Assembly: GCA_035610365.1 (NCBI GenBank)
Contig: CM069432.1
Span: 109,573,529 to 109,637,528 of the forward strand
Source of the DNA: Aquatica leii
Taxonomy: Eukaryota; Arthropoda; Insecta; Coleoptera; Lampyridae
Direction of reading: 5' to 3'
DNA length: 64,000 nt
Below, piece after piece: positions 36,338 through 47,158 of this stretch. The notes under the pieces are model-generated. The model had not been told where the DNA came from, ran no database searches, and was given only the letters and a program-made list of their open reading frames with translations. Each line of letters begins with the position of its first letter. Position 1 is the first letter of the stretch. A program made the translations under genes and the position numbers.

Positions 36338-36830
36338 TAGGTATAAAGCAATCAGAAAATTGGCCAAGTCTACACAAAACTGCATATGGACGTGGTATAT
36401 CTATTTTAGATTTTGATTTTGTATCCCATCGCTTCACAAGTGCTGTTGAATGTGCGCCCACAAATGTATTATACCCCTTAATTCCATCTGTCATTGCAAC
36501 TAATTATTTAAAAAAACTTTTTCAGTTGTGCCAAAACTGTATCTGATGTAAAATAGTATATATGTAGGTACGATTTTTCTAACTGGGCCTTAACTTTGTA
36601 TGTTCTTGTAAATTTACACTGCTGAACCAATTGTCGTAATATAATTTGCGAAAATTATTTTACCTAGTCTCAACACTAGGTTTCCACTAACTCCAGCATC
36701 AAGTAAATCTGGATTAAGTCTCTCTGCAGCACCATACAATTTTGAATCGTAAATAATTCTTTCAGACCCACATACAATGAAAGTTTTATAACCTTTTTTT
36801 TTGGTTTAAAATAAACAATCCGTAAACAAC
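36338..36830 (-). pseudogene. Old piggyBac-like transposase relic
   Basis: Read on the minus strand: KKGYKTFIVCGS, LLDAGVSGNLVLRLGK, KLYYDNWFSSVNLQ (about 36830-36600) and, in another frame, VKRWDTKSKSKIDIPRP (about 36440-36390). These match, in order, the central RNase H-fold region of PGBD-type piggyBac transposases. Both termini are missing. It is more decayed and of a different subgroup than the piggyBac at 40629-43015. Confidence 0.65.
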
Positions 36831-36839
36831 ATTATTGCT

Positions 36840-37479
36840 TAGTGCAACTTTAAAGTAACACAGCTAATTTATTGTAAAGTATTTATATGAAGTGATGATA
36901 AAGCCTAGTTATCTTGTTATTGTTACTTTGAAGTCAAATAACTACCAAACACAATTTTATTCCAATATTATAAGACTATTTTTATAAGTAAACGGTGAAA
37001 TAGAAAGCACATTTTGAAGTTACCTTGACAACAAGAGTCAATGCTAACGTCAGTTAAATAATAGCTAAAATGTTTTGCTTTAGTTTTAAAAATATGTTAC
37101 TGGAAGGTTACACAAGGCTAGTGGCGTAGCTATATATTCAGCGCCCTGGAGCAAGTAAAAACTGTAGGCCTCCTTTTTTCTCGCAAGCATTCCAGCAAAG
37201 TATTATTATTTTTATCTTTTAAGTTTAATTTTAAACATAACTTATTGACAATTAATTTTAAATATTAGACATATTCATACAATAACATTAAATTAATCAA
37301 CATATGCTACAAACTACCTAAATTAAAAAAATATAAAATAATACCCTGCAACATAAAACTTCTTACACCAATAAGGGTAAGACTTTTGTAAGTAAACTTG
37401 GGAGGAATTTTTATTTAGTAATGTGTTGGTCTGCGTCCTATTGCCTTCACACTCCCTCACTATTCGTGGTATAAATTCT
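36840..37479. other. AT-rich spacer
   Basis: No gene was recognised. GTGGCGTAGCTATATATTC with CGCCCTGGAGCAAG (about 37121-37157) resembles a common insect repeat end. Confidence 0.35.
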
Positions 37480-38060
37480 AGCAGGTACTGGATTGCCTCT
37501 TAATTTATTGTATTTGCAATTCATGCCGGATCTATAAAAGATCCTCAGTCTTTTACTCATAATGTTTCACATGTGTTACATAGGCGAAAGATCGGTTGAT
37601 TTGTGTGGCCATGGTAAGAGATTAACATTGACCTCTTCAAATCGGTCTATAGAGGGTTTTGCTATATAGCGACCGGAATTATCCAGCTGAAAAAGTGGGT
37701 CGTCCAACTGCTGAAAGAATGGAAAAATATAAATTCTAGTTCGTCAACATATCGCTCGGTGTTTATATTACCTCCGCGATGATCTGGTACTGGAAAATCG
37801 ATCTGTTATTGCTATACGTCGAAAATAGCGGTCCTGCACCATTTTTGTTTCTTCCCGCCCCTCAATTCCTTATCAACGAAAAGTTTGATCTTTTCTAGTT
37901 CATGCCTGATAATAGCAGTTAAGACAATTTGCAATTTCCGTGTACCAAAAACCACCTTCCCGTAAAGAAACAATTTGGATTCTGTTGACTATGCTCAATT
38001 GGCGGTAATTTTCACGCTGTCGCACTCTAAACATAATCCCATTTTCAAAATACCACAAAA
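37480..38060 (-). pseudogene. Tc1-like transposase relic
   Basis: Read on the minus strand: YRQLSIVNRIQIVSLREGG (about 38010-37940), then DHRGGNINTERYVDEL and QLDNSGRYIAK (about 37790-37680), VNLLPWPHKSTDLSP (about 37640-37590) and KRLRIFYRS. This is the Tc1 order of DNA-binding helix, D-containing strand and PWPxxSPDL motif. The ED-type catalytic end reads DLSPM then a stop, and the middle is shortened. It is non-functional. Confidence 0.6.
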
Positions 38061-38288
38061 GATAACAATATTAAAATAAATCAAAACTCGCACGAAATAC
38101 ACACGATAAAGGAGTTGTAGAAACAAAAAAAATCCTTCAGATATGCTTTTACCACTTGATCTATTTCAATAAAATCTGAATTATCTACTAGTTCTGAGTA
38201 TAAAATCTTAAGCTTTTGCGGTTGTTATGTTTATGATTATAAGCGACTTTCGGCTTAGACCGCGTCGTAGTTAAACACCCAGCCTTAA

Positions 38289-38441
38289 GCTTGGTCCTAA
38301 TCTCTTCTTGAGAGCCAGTGACCAGTGACATTTACCACTCTGAAGATGCAAGCTGCAATGTCAGTTTGTTTGGGTTCACGAACGACAATACGGCAAAGAC
38401 CAAGTTCTACTTCTTGGTTCTCAAGCAGAGACTAGGACCAA
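38289..38441. repeat. Short inverted-repeat (hairpin) element
   Basis: CTTGGTCCTAATCTCTTCTT at the left end is matched by the reverse complement of AAGCAGAGACTAGGACCAAG at the right end. No coding sequence lies inside. Confidence 0.55.
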
Positions 38442-38800
38442 GAACCAATGTTCACTCCTTCGTGGTGTTGCAACTTCAATGTAACCGTATATTATATAAA
38501 AGACGCATTTGCTTATTAGGTATTGTCAAATTGTGTGCACGTATATTAATAGTTGATTAAACATCTTTTATCATTAGATAAAACTGTTAAACTGTTAAGT
38601 AGCGTTATAATATGTTTTTTTCAAAATTTGCTCTGATTATTTAATTATAAGCGAGTTGAAATGATTACGAAAATATTTATTACTCATCACATTTAAGGAT
38701 TTTTATGTCTTTTTTTATTTAACAGAACTGAACTTGTATCTTTTTAAATTTCTAACCTGCAGTTATCTAACTTTTATTTGTTTTATCGTTTTAACCCTAA

Positions 38801-39469
38801 AGTTGGTATGACACGATACTAAATGTATGCGAAAATTGACTATATAGTAATTTTTTTCATAAATTATTTTAAAAACATTTTCACGTTGCATACATAAAAT
38901 TGTATAAAAATTTTTTTACAAAATTTCCACACAAATTATTTAGAAACACTTTCTAAAAAACCAGGTAGTAAATAAATGTACGCGTAAATCGACGCAGTTA
39001 CTTTGACTTGTCACATTCATAAGGAAGTCATATAACCTAGCCGACGCATTTTCAACTTTTGCTGGTATTTTCGAATTGTGTACAATTATTTATTGTTTAA
39101 ATTATGAATACATACTTAAAAACAAATATGTCGTGGTTACGTGAACAATACAAAATTTTCCATGCTTGTACGCTGTGAAATCTAAAGATTATGAAAACAA
39201 ACATGCACGAAACAGAGAACTGGAAGCTATAACTGTATAAAATGTAACCAACTTTGTAACTAGATCTCCCTAAACTAAACGATTTATCACTGCGCATATT
39301 TTTTCAAAAATTTACGGAAAATAAAAGTAGATAATTAGAAGAGGCTGCATACGTATCTACTCAGACAAACAAAATTTTGTTAAAAATTTAACCAAAAATA
39401 AACTAGTAATTTATTTTAAAATTTTATTAGTAAATTTTCGCATAAATTTAGTATCGTGTCATACCAGCT
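38801..39469. mobile_element. MITE with TAA target duplication (Harbinger/Tourist-like)
   Basis: The inverted ends AGTTGGTATGACACGATACT and AGTATCGTGTCATACCAGCT enclose 669 bp. TAA flanks both sides (38798-38800 and 39470-39472). A 3-bp TWA duplication suggests a PIF/Harbinger-type MITE. There is no coding sequence. Confidence 0.7.
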
Positions 39470-40628
39470 TAACTTATTACTTCTTTTCAAATCTACTAAA
39501 GACGCAACAGTTTAATACAATAAACTTTTTAAAAACTAATACATATGCCTGCTAAAATCAGAAACAATAAATTCTTCTGTAAACTTATACTTCTTAAAAC
39601 TTGTAGTGAGATGTTGAGTATAATAGTAATAATTTACACAAAGTTGTCTCTACAAAAGGTATGATGCACTGATTTCATTACAAAAGTTGTGAAAATATTT
39701 TCCACTGGCAGAACCATTTCAGAAAACGTAGAAGTGTATGACAAAAATATTATAGGCTAAGATTGGTTAAAATAGGCTAAGCATCACTACAGTTCCAGTC
39801 TTTAAAAAAGGAGAAATAAATGATATAAATAACTACAGACCTATATCGCTCCTGCCTATAATATCTAAGGTTTTTGAAAAGGTTCTAGCTGCACAAATCA
39901 AAAATTATTTATAAAAAAATAATTTGTTTTATAAAAATCAGTTTGGTTTAAGAAAAAACAAAATACAACTTTGGCTTTAATAACTTTAATTGAGAAAATT
40001 ATTAAAAGTTTTGATAAACAAAAGCATCTAATTGCAGTATTTTGCGATTTGTAAGAAACCTTTGACTGTATAGAACATGATGTGCTGTTAGATAAACTTA
40101 AATCATATAATTTCACAAATAATGCGACACTCATGATCGCATCATATTTAAAAAACCGAACACAACAAGTAAAACTAAATAGAAAGTTATCTGAAAGGGG
40201 TAGGATCAGTTATGGGATTCCTCAAGGATCTGTTTTAGGCCCACTTTTATTTTTAAGTTATATCAACGATTTACCACAAATAAATCCTCTTGTTGATTAC
40301 TCTTTGTTGATGACACTACTATCACGATTAATGGAAAGAATCAGGCAGATTTAGCAGCATCGTCATCTAGTGCACAAGTAAAAGTGCAAAAATGGTTTTC
40401 TAATCACAAGCTATCGTTAAACCAAACAAAAACAGTTCATGTACTTTTTTCTCTCAGTAACTGCAACATTGATAATCCAACATTTGATGATCACACTCGA
40501 TTATTGGTCGTTATTATTGACAAAACTTTAAAATGGGATATTCATATTGGCAGCATTGCCAAAAAACTAATAAAAAACATATATCTTTTTAGAAATATAG
40601 CTAACTCTGTATCATTGCCATTTCTTAA

Positions 40629-43015
40629 CCTTTGGAGCCCGAAGCGGGGTACAAAATGCACCCCAACCTATATTTTCTGTGGCATCTTTTACAGTTTTAT
40701 CGATAGGGTAATATCCACTTAAGGTATCCTCAGTTACCGTTTTAGAAAAGTGTTGGCATTGGTAAAATACTTTATTGTTTCTACTCGTCATTACACGCAA
40801 AGAAAAACTATTGCGGTGTGGTGTGCAACCCGCTTCGTGTAATTAGTAACATTTTTTGTTCTTTTATTTTGCTATTATAATGTCGCCATCTGACGCGCTA
40901 TCTTGAATTTAATACGTGGGTGTGGTCAAGCGTGTGTTTTTGTGTACACATTTGATTATTTGTGTGTTGTATTTTACACGATTTTGTGCGTTTTTGTCTT
41001 GCAAATATGTCTAAAAAGCAAAAATTCGACTTAAGCAACGAAGCAAACTGTAAAGCAGCTCTCCAGTACTACAATGAAATTGACAGTGACGATTTTGTTG
41101 ATAATGAAGATGGTGAGGTTATGTCGGAAGCTTCCGAAGTAGAAGACAACCTAGAAATAGAAGCTTCTGATGAGGACGTGGTATGTATATCATGCAAGCA
41201 GTATTTATTTACTTTTTATATTTATATTTATAATGTATTTATTACATATTTTCGTATTTACTTTTAAGATTGACCTTGAAAGTGACGAAGATAGTGCTTC
41301 TGAAAATCGAGTACTTATTTTAAAAAACGGAACTACGTGGAAAAAAGACCCGCCTAAATTAAATCGTCTGAAAATTCAGGATAAAGTAAAAACAAAACCA
41401 GGACTAACTTGTAAATCTAAGAGTTTTTTGAGTATTGCCGAGTGTTTAAAGTTATTTATCGATGACGAAATGCTAGATATTATTGTAGAATTCACTAATC
41501 AAAAAGGTAAAAAATTTTACGATATTTGGAATAAAAAATACCCTACTAGACCTAAAAATTGGACTTATACGAACAAAGTAGAAATGTATGCTGCGATTGG
41601 TCAAAAAATCCTCTTTACTCAAGGCCCATTTTTACTGCAGCAATGTCTCGCGATAGATTTATGCAATTACTGTCAATGATGCGTTTTGATGATCTGACTA
41701 CTAGAATAGAGCGTAGAAAAGATGACAAACTGACAGCTGTTAGAAAAATTTTTGAGTTATTCTGCATTAATTGCAGAGCAAATTATAATCCAGAACTGTA
41801 TCTAACAGTTGACGAGCAACTAGTAGCATTTAGAGGCAAATGTCCATTTAGAGTTTACATGAAGTCGAAGCCTGCTAAGTATGGCATCAAAATATGGGCT
41901 TTAGTGGATGTTGCTTCTACTTATGCTAAAGATCTACAAGTATACTTAGGCAAACAAGGAAATCAACGAGAGCAAGGTCAAGGTAAACGTGTGGTTATAG
42001 ATCTGACTTCGTCCCTTCCTACTGGCCATGGTATAACAACGGATAATTTTTTCACAAGTGTTCCGCTAGCAAAAGAACTATATTCTCGTGGTCCTACTTT
42101 ATGTGGTACATTAAGGAAAAACAAACAAGACATCCCGCCAGTTCTTTTGCCGAATACTGCCAGACCAGAGGCTACTTCCGTATTTGTTTTTAAAGAAGAG
42201 ATAACGTTAACTTCCTACGTACCTCAGAAAAAGAGAGCAGTTATTATTCTAAGTACTGAACATCACGATAACATCATTAGTGGCGAAGAGCACAAATTCA
42301 AGCCAGACATAATATTGCACTACAACAACACCAAAGGCGCTGTCGATACTATGGATAAAATGGTAAATGAATACAGTGTAAAGCGGACCACTAAGAGATG
42401 GCCGTTTGTCTTATTTCAAAATATTATTGATATTGCTAGCTTGAATGCATTTACATTGTGGGTCACCAAATACCCAGAGTGGAAAAAACAGAAAACGTAT
42501 CGTAGGCGAGAGTTTTTACTTCAACTTGGCGAGGAACTTATAAAACCAAACGTGGAAGCAAGGCGACAAAATATGAATGGCCTACCTAGAAGAGTCATCG
42601 AATCAATGAATTTATTAGTGCCACTAGAGACTGATCGTCTAAATAATCCTGAAAAAAAGAAGCAGGGACGTTGTATATATTGTCCAAGAGGCATGGACAG
42701 GAAAAGTCGTAGATGTTGCGAAAAATGTAAAAATTTTGTATGCACAGCACATGGGCTAAAAACAACAATCACAATATGCGACAACTGCAAAAGTGAATAG
42801 TGTAATCAAATATTCTTTAGGCATTCTTCATATTTTTTAACGATTTGAATAAAATACTGTTCCAAAGATGTGTTTGTATTGTTAACAAGTCCTACAGGTT
42901 TCATCCATCAACATTACAACCACACAAAATAAGCTCTAAACACAGTTCAAGGTGGGGTACATTTTGCACCCCGCTTCGAGTTTGGAATAACTAAAAAAGC
43001 TCCGGGCTCCAAAGG
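40629..43015 (+). mobile_element. piggyBac transposon, 2387 bp, complete ends
   Basis: Perfect 13-bp inverted ends CCTTTGGAGCCCG...CGGGCTCCAAAGG are flanked by TTAA duplications (40625-40628 and 43016-43019). Subterminal inverted motifs AAGCGGGGTACAAAATGCACC and its mirror GGGGTACATTTTGCACCCCG follow. Removing it with one TTAA restores the LINE reading frame. It carries one two-exon transposase gene with a frameshift. Confidence 0.95.
41007..42800 (+). pseudogene. piggyBac transposase, near-intact but frameshifted
   Basis: Exon 1 is 41007-41180 (acidic N-terminus, donor GTATGT) and exon 2 begins at 41269 (acceptor CTTTTAAG). The frame breaks between about 41600 and 41640, where roughly 20 codons expected in the family also seem to be missing (one frame ends at 41679). 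The second frame then runs to 42800. The catalytic aspartates remain: TVDEQL, TTDNFFTS and GAVDTMDKM. The C-terminal cysteine-rich finger (CIYC, CCEKCKNFVC, CDNC) is complete. The family excises and inserts at TTAA. As written it cannot give the full protein, unless the break is a sequencing or assembly error. Confidence 0.85.
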
Positions 43016-43455
43016 TTAAAACAGCTTATTTTGCTCTATCATTCTTTACTCTCTTTCTCAATTTTAGTCGGGGGTCAGGGTGCAGATGGGCAACCATTGT
43101 TTGCATTGCAACGCAAAGCTGTACGGATCATAAGTAATTTACAGTATAGAGAAAACTGTAAGTCAAAGTTTTCAGAATTACAAATATTAACCTTGCCGTG
43201 TATTTATATTTATAAAATTTTAGTATATACAAAAATAAATCTAAAGAAATATAATTACAACAAATCTAAACATTCTTATAATACTAGAAATAAAAACGAT
43301 CTACAGTTGCCAGCTTGTATACTGACTAAATCCTAAAAATCAACGAACTTTTTAGCACCTAAATATTTTAATAAACTACCAGATGATATACAATCTTTAG
43401 ATATTAAACTATTTAAAAGTAAAAAAAAAATCAATTTCTACTAAAAAAAGCTTTT

Positions 43456-45290
43456 TGAAGTGAAACTTCTTTATCGGCGTTGGAAAAAAATTTACCGTCA
43501 CATTTTACGCGTCACGTCACATTTTTTATCGTCACATTTTTCCGTAGCGTAGCGACGTGATAAATAATATATCAATACTAAAGTGATCAACAAAATCAAA
43601 GGCTTTATTTTAATTCTAATTCCAGTGGATTTTTAACAAAAGTAAGTAATTATATCTATTTTTCTAATACTTGGGTGGAATTAATTGACATAGAGTATAA
43701 ATTCTGAAATATGTTATTAATTTAAATTTAAAATATTTAAGGTTAACCTCAGTTTCTGATTGAACGATGACATTTTAAAATAATATATCAATACTAAGGT
43801 GATCAACAAAATCAAAGGCTTTATTTTAATTCTAATTCCAGTGGATTTTTAACAAAAGTAAGTAATTATATCTATTTTTCTAATACTTGGGTGGAATTAA
43901 TTGACATAGAGTATAAATTCTGAAATATGTTATTAATTTAAATTTAAAATATTTAAGGTTAACCTCATTTTCTGATTGAACGATGACATTTTAAATTTAA
44001 TATATTTAAGGTTAACTCTCAGTTTCTGTTTGAACGATGACAATGACAGTAATAATTCTATTTCAATTAATGAAATGCTGTAATAATCTTAGTAGCAAAA
44101 GTTAAAGTGAAATAATTGTATTATTTGTATTCATGTCTACTATAATAAAATCCTTTTGTTTAAAATTTATCTAATTTTAAATTTAAGATATTTAAGGTTA
44201 ACCTCAGTTTCTTATTGTAACTATCGGTCAATGTATATGATTTCATTAAAATAGTATTTATTAATTAATAAGACTGCTAATTTAATGAACATCAATTAAT
44301 TGGCATAGAGTATAAATTCTGAAATATGTTATTAATTTTTGTAAATCAATTAACTAATTTTTGTAGATTCAATTTCATATTTCAGTTACCATAAGCCATT
44401 AATTATTAAATTTAAGATATTTAAGGTTAACTCCAATTTCTGATTGAACGATGACAATGATAGTAATAATTCTATTTCAATTAATGAAATGCTGTAATAA
44501 TCTTAGTAGCAAAAAGTTAAAGTGAAACACGGTTGGTTCAGACGAAGAGTACTTTCAGTTTCTCCAACGCAGTAGGGATAGCATGTCGCTTATTTCGTTA
44601 CGCGTCACATTTTTAATTAATACGACTGCTAATTTAATGTTTAAATTTAAGATATTTAAGGTTAAACTCAGTTTCTGATTGAACGATGACAATGATAGTA
44701 ATAATTCTATTTCAATTAATGAAATGCTATTATTGAATTGAAACTTCTTTATCGGCGTTGGAAAAAAATTGCCGTCACATTTTACGCGTCACATTTTTCC
44801 GTTACGCGCCATCTTTTTCTTGCCCCTACCACGGTTGGTTCAGACGAAGAGTACTTTCAGTTTCTCCAACGCAGTAGGGATAGCATGTCGCTTATTTCGT
44901 TACGCGTCACATTTTTAATTAATACGATTGCTAATTTAATGAACATCAATTAATTGGCATAGAGTATAAATTCTGAAATATGTTATTAATTTTTGTAAAT
45001 CAATTAACTAATTTTTGTAGATTCAATTTCATATTTCAGTTACCATAAGCCATTAATTACAAAAATATATAATAACGATGACAATGATAGTAATAATTCT
45101 ATTACAATTAATGAAATGCTTTAATAATCTTAGTAGCAAAAAGTTAAAGTGAAATAATTGTATTATTTGTATTCATGTCTATGATAATAAAATCCTTTTG
45201 TTTAAACTTTATCTAATTTAACTTTATTTAACCAATTTCTGAAAAGTTGCATGTAGATCATTTTGCGAAAAATAAGGCCATAAAGAAGTT
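43456..45290. repeat. Inverted-end repeat cluster with internal duplications
   Basis: GAAGTGAAACTTCTTTAT at the left end (43457) is mirrored by ATAAAGAAGTTTCACTTC at the right end (45270-45288). Inside, a 216-bp unit is tandemly duplicated (about 43564-43779 and 43780-43995). A module with TTTAAGGTTAAC and GATTGAACGATGACAATGA recurs at about 44010, 44190, 44410, 44655 and 45075. An 80-base block with CACGGTTGGTTCAGACGAAG occurs at 44527 and 44830. A second copy of the inverted-end sequence lies at 44742. It interrupts the LINE 3' region. No coding sequence was recognised. Confidence 0.65.
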
Positions 45291-45453
45291 TCACTTCTTA
45301 CATGTGTACACTAGTACACGCCCTCATTTTTTTTCGTATGATGACTTTTTAAGCTGTGATATAAAATCTGAAATTTAACTGTAGTTTAAATATGCCTTAT
45401 TTTGCAGTAATAATGAACGTTGACTGCGTATGTTTTATATAGTTAAATGTTAT

Positions 45454-46395
45454 AATAGTAGTTTACGTAACAACAGTCGAAAATAAGAAATAGCATAACG
45501 AACGTTAATGCGACGCGAGGCCCCACGGCCGAGCGTTGCATGTGAGTGAGTTATGCTATGATTCTTTCGACGAGAGTAATGTACATTATTTTTTGTGTTG
45601 CCTTTCAAAAAATTACATTCTTTTTTGAAAAAAAAAATAATCAACAGAAATATAATGAGTTGGTACTACATTTATTACTAAATCTGTCAGATTTGACATT
45701 AACTTTAACATCGTTTTTCTACAATTTTAACTGAATTTCAAGATTTTTAAAATGATTTTTCCACCTGTCGCATACTCATTCTAATATATTAATTGACTTT
45801 TTGTGCTGCCAACATCGCAAACGTCAATATTCGTTCATTAGTGTAGTTACGTAATAAACGAAAAAAGCTCTAGAGTGGCAAAATGAAAACTAGGAATCCA
45901 CATAAAAGTAAGTATTCAAAGTGAATTAATATATTAGAACGAGTATGCGACAGGTGGAAAAATCATTTTAAAAATCTTGAAATTTAGTTAAAATTGAAGA
46001 AAAACGATGTTAAAGTTAATGTCAAATGTGACAGATTTAGTAATAAATGTAGTACCAACATTATATTTCTGTTAATTTTTTTTATTTTTTCAAAAAAAAA
46101 TGTGATTTTATAAAAGGCAACACAAAAAATGATGTAGTACATTACTCTCGTCGAAAGAATCATAGCATAACTCACTCACATGCAACGCTCGGCCGTGCGG
46201 CCTCGCGTCGCATTAACGTTCGTTATGCTATTTCTTACTTTCGACTCTTGTTACGTAAACTACTATTGAACACTTAGTTTTACGTGGATTCCTAGTTTTC
46301 ATTTTGCCACCCTAGAGCTTTTTTCGTTCATTACGTAACTACACTAACGAACGAATATTGACGTTTGCAATGTTGGCAGCACAAAAAATTAATTA
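45454..46395. repeat. Interleaved inverted duplication (A-B-A'-B')
   Basis: Block A (about 45454-45797) is the reverse complement of A' (about 45919-46267). Block B (about 45798-45918) is the reverse complement of B' (about 46268-46395). Order along the strand is A, B, A', B', so each pair encloses one arm of the other; an ordinary palindrome would read A, B, B', A'. Arms are over 90 percent alike by eye. Apparent ORFs on both strands are by-products of the symmetry. Confidence 0.75.
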
Positions 46396-46515
46396 TACAT
46401 CATTTTAGATTTTAATAATTTTCTAGGGTTCTATGGTGAAACTTTTAAGTTTTAGATTTCTTTGACAATTGTAAATACGGATCTTGAATGAATAAATATT
46501 ATTATTATTATTATA

Positions 46516-46842
46516 ATTCTTATTATTACAACAACAAACACCATAATTTTTTATTTTTTTTGTAATCTGTAATTGACGTTTTTAATTTTCGCGCTTAAAC
46601 TATTTTTTCTAATTCTTTTTGTTAAGTTGGAATCTTAATACTAGGCACATTTATTTTTTAAGAATTTCATTTGTTATACTGTACCTATTAACATTGTATG
46701 ATTTATGCAATTTTATAAATAAGTATCATATACCAAAATGACAGTGTATTTATAAAAAAACTGTTAGCGTTTACCTTACGTTAAGAAGTAACTTGTATCT
46801 ATGTGATACATGCAACGTATATATATATATATATATATATAT
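46516..46842. other. AT-rich spacer and (TA)n tract
   Basis: It runs from the LINE tail to a (TA)n microsatellite (about 46817-46842) that borders the Penelope-like pair. No gene was recognised. Confidence 0.5.
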
Positions 46843-47158
46843 AGCTGCTGGGCTTCCGGGATTGGCTCCGCGTTGTCGTTGTAAGACGATTTGTAAACAA
46901 ATCGTTTGTATTTTGACGACGTTTCGGCAAAGTCTCATTTGCCATTTTCAAGTCTTCCTCGTTTGAGCTGCTGCTTTACTGCGTGTCAGACGTGGACTGA
47001 TTTTCGTTTCGATCGTTAGTTGCTTATATCTGGATCTTGTGGTACGCTTTGGTGCGCATGAGTGATTATTTGTATGGTTCATTGCTTCCGGTGAAAGTGG
47101 TGTTGTCGGTTTTCTATTTTTAGTATTTCGCTTCGGTGAATCTGCTGTAGCTACGTCT

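Larger units (their letters stand above)
39780..43440 (+). pseudogene. LINE reverse transcriptase ORF, interrupted
   Basis: Motifs in order: VPVFKKGEINDINNYRPISL, then FGLRKNK, SYGIPQGSVLGPLLF (about 40210-40255) and, after a frameshift near 40300, FVDDT, the RT active-site aspartates. QKWFSNHKLSLNQTKT and IANSVSLPFL lead to 40625. There the reading stops at the piggyBac TTAA and resumes at 43016 (KTAYF..., then FALQRKAVRIISNLQYREN). Several in-frame stops (about 39913 and 40050) show decay before the piggyBac insertion. Confidence 0.75.
39760..46515 (+). mobile_element. Non-LTR retrotransposon (LINE), split by later insertions
   Basis: RT coding at 39780-40628 continues at 43016-43450 once the piggyBac is removed. 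The 3' end, after two further insertions, is at about 46396-46515, where a GATCTTGAATGAATAAAT end runs into an (ATT)n tail. The 5' end is truncated. RT motifs fit a Jockey/CR1-like LINE, but the clade is not fixed. Confidence 0.75.

Noticed and set aside
45546-46175. Paired similar ORFs (MSYAMILSTRVMY...) on both strands
   Set aside because: They are two arms of the inverted duplication read in mirror image; no independent support for coding.
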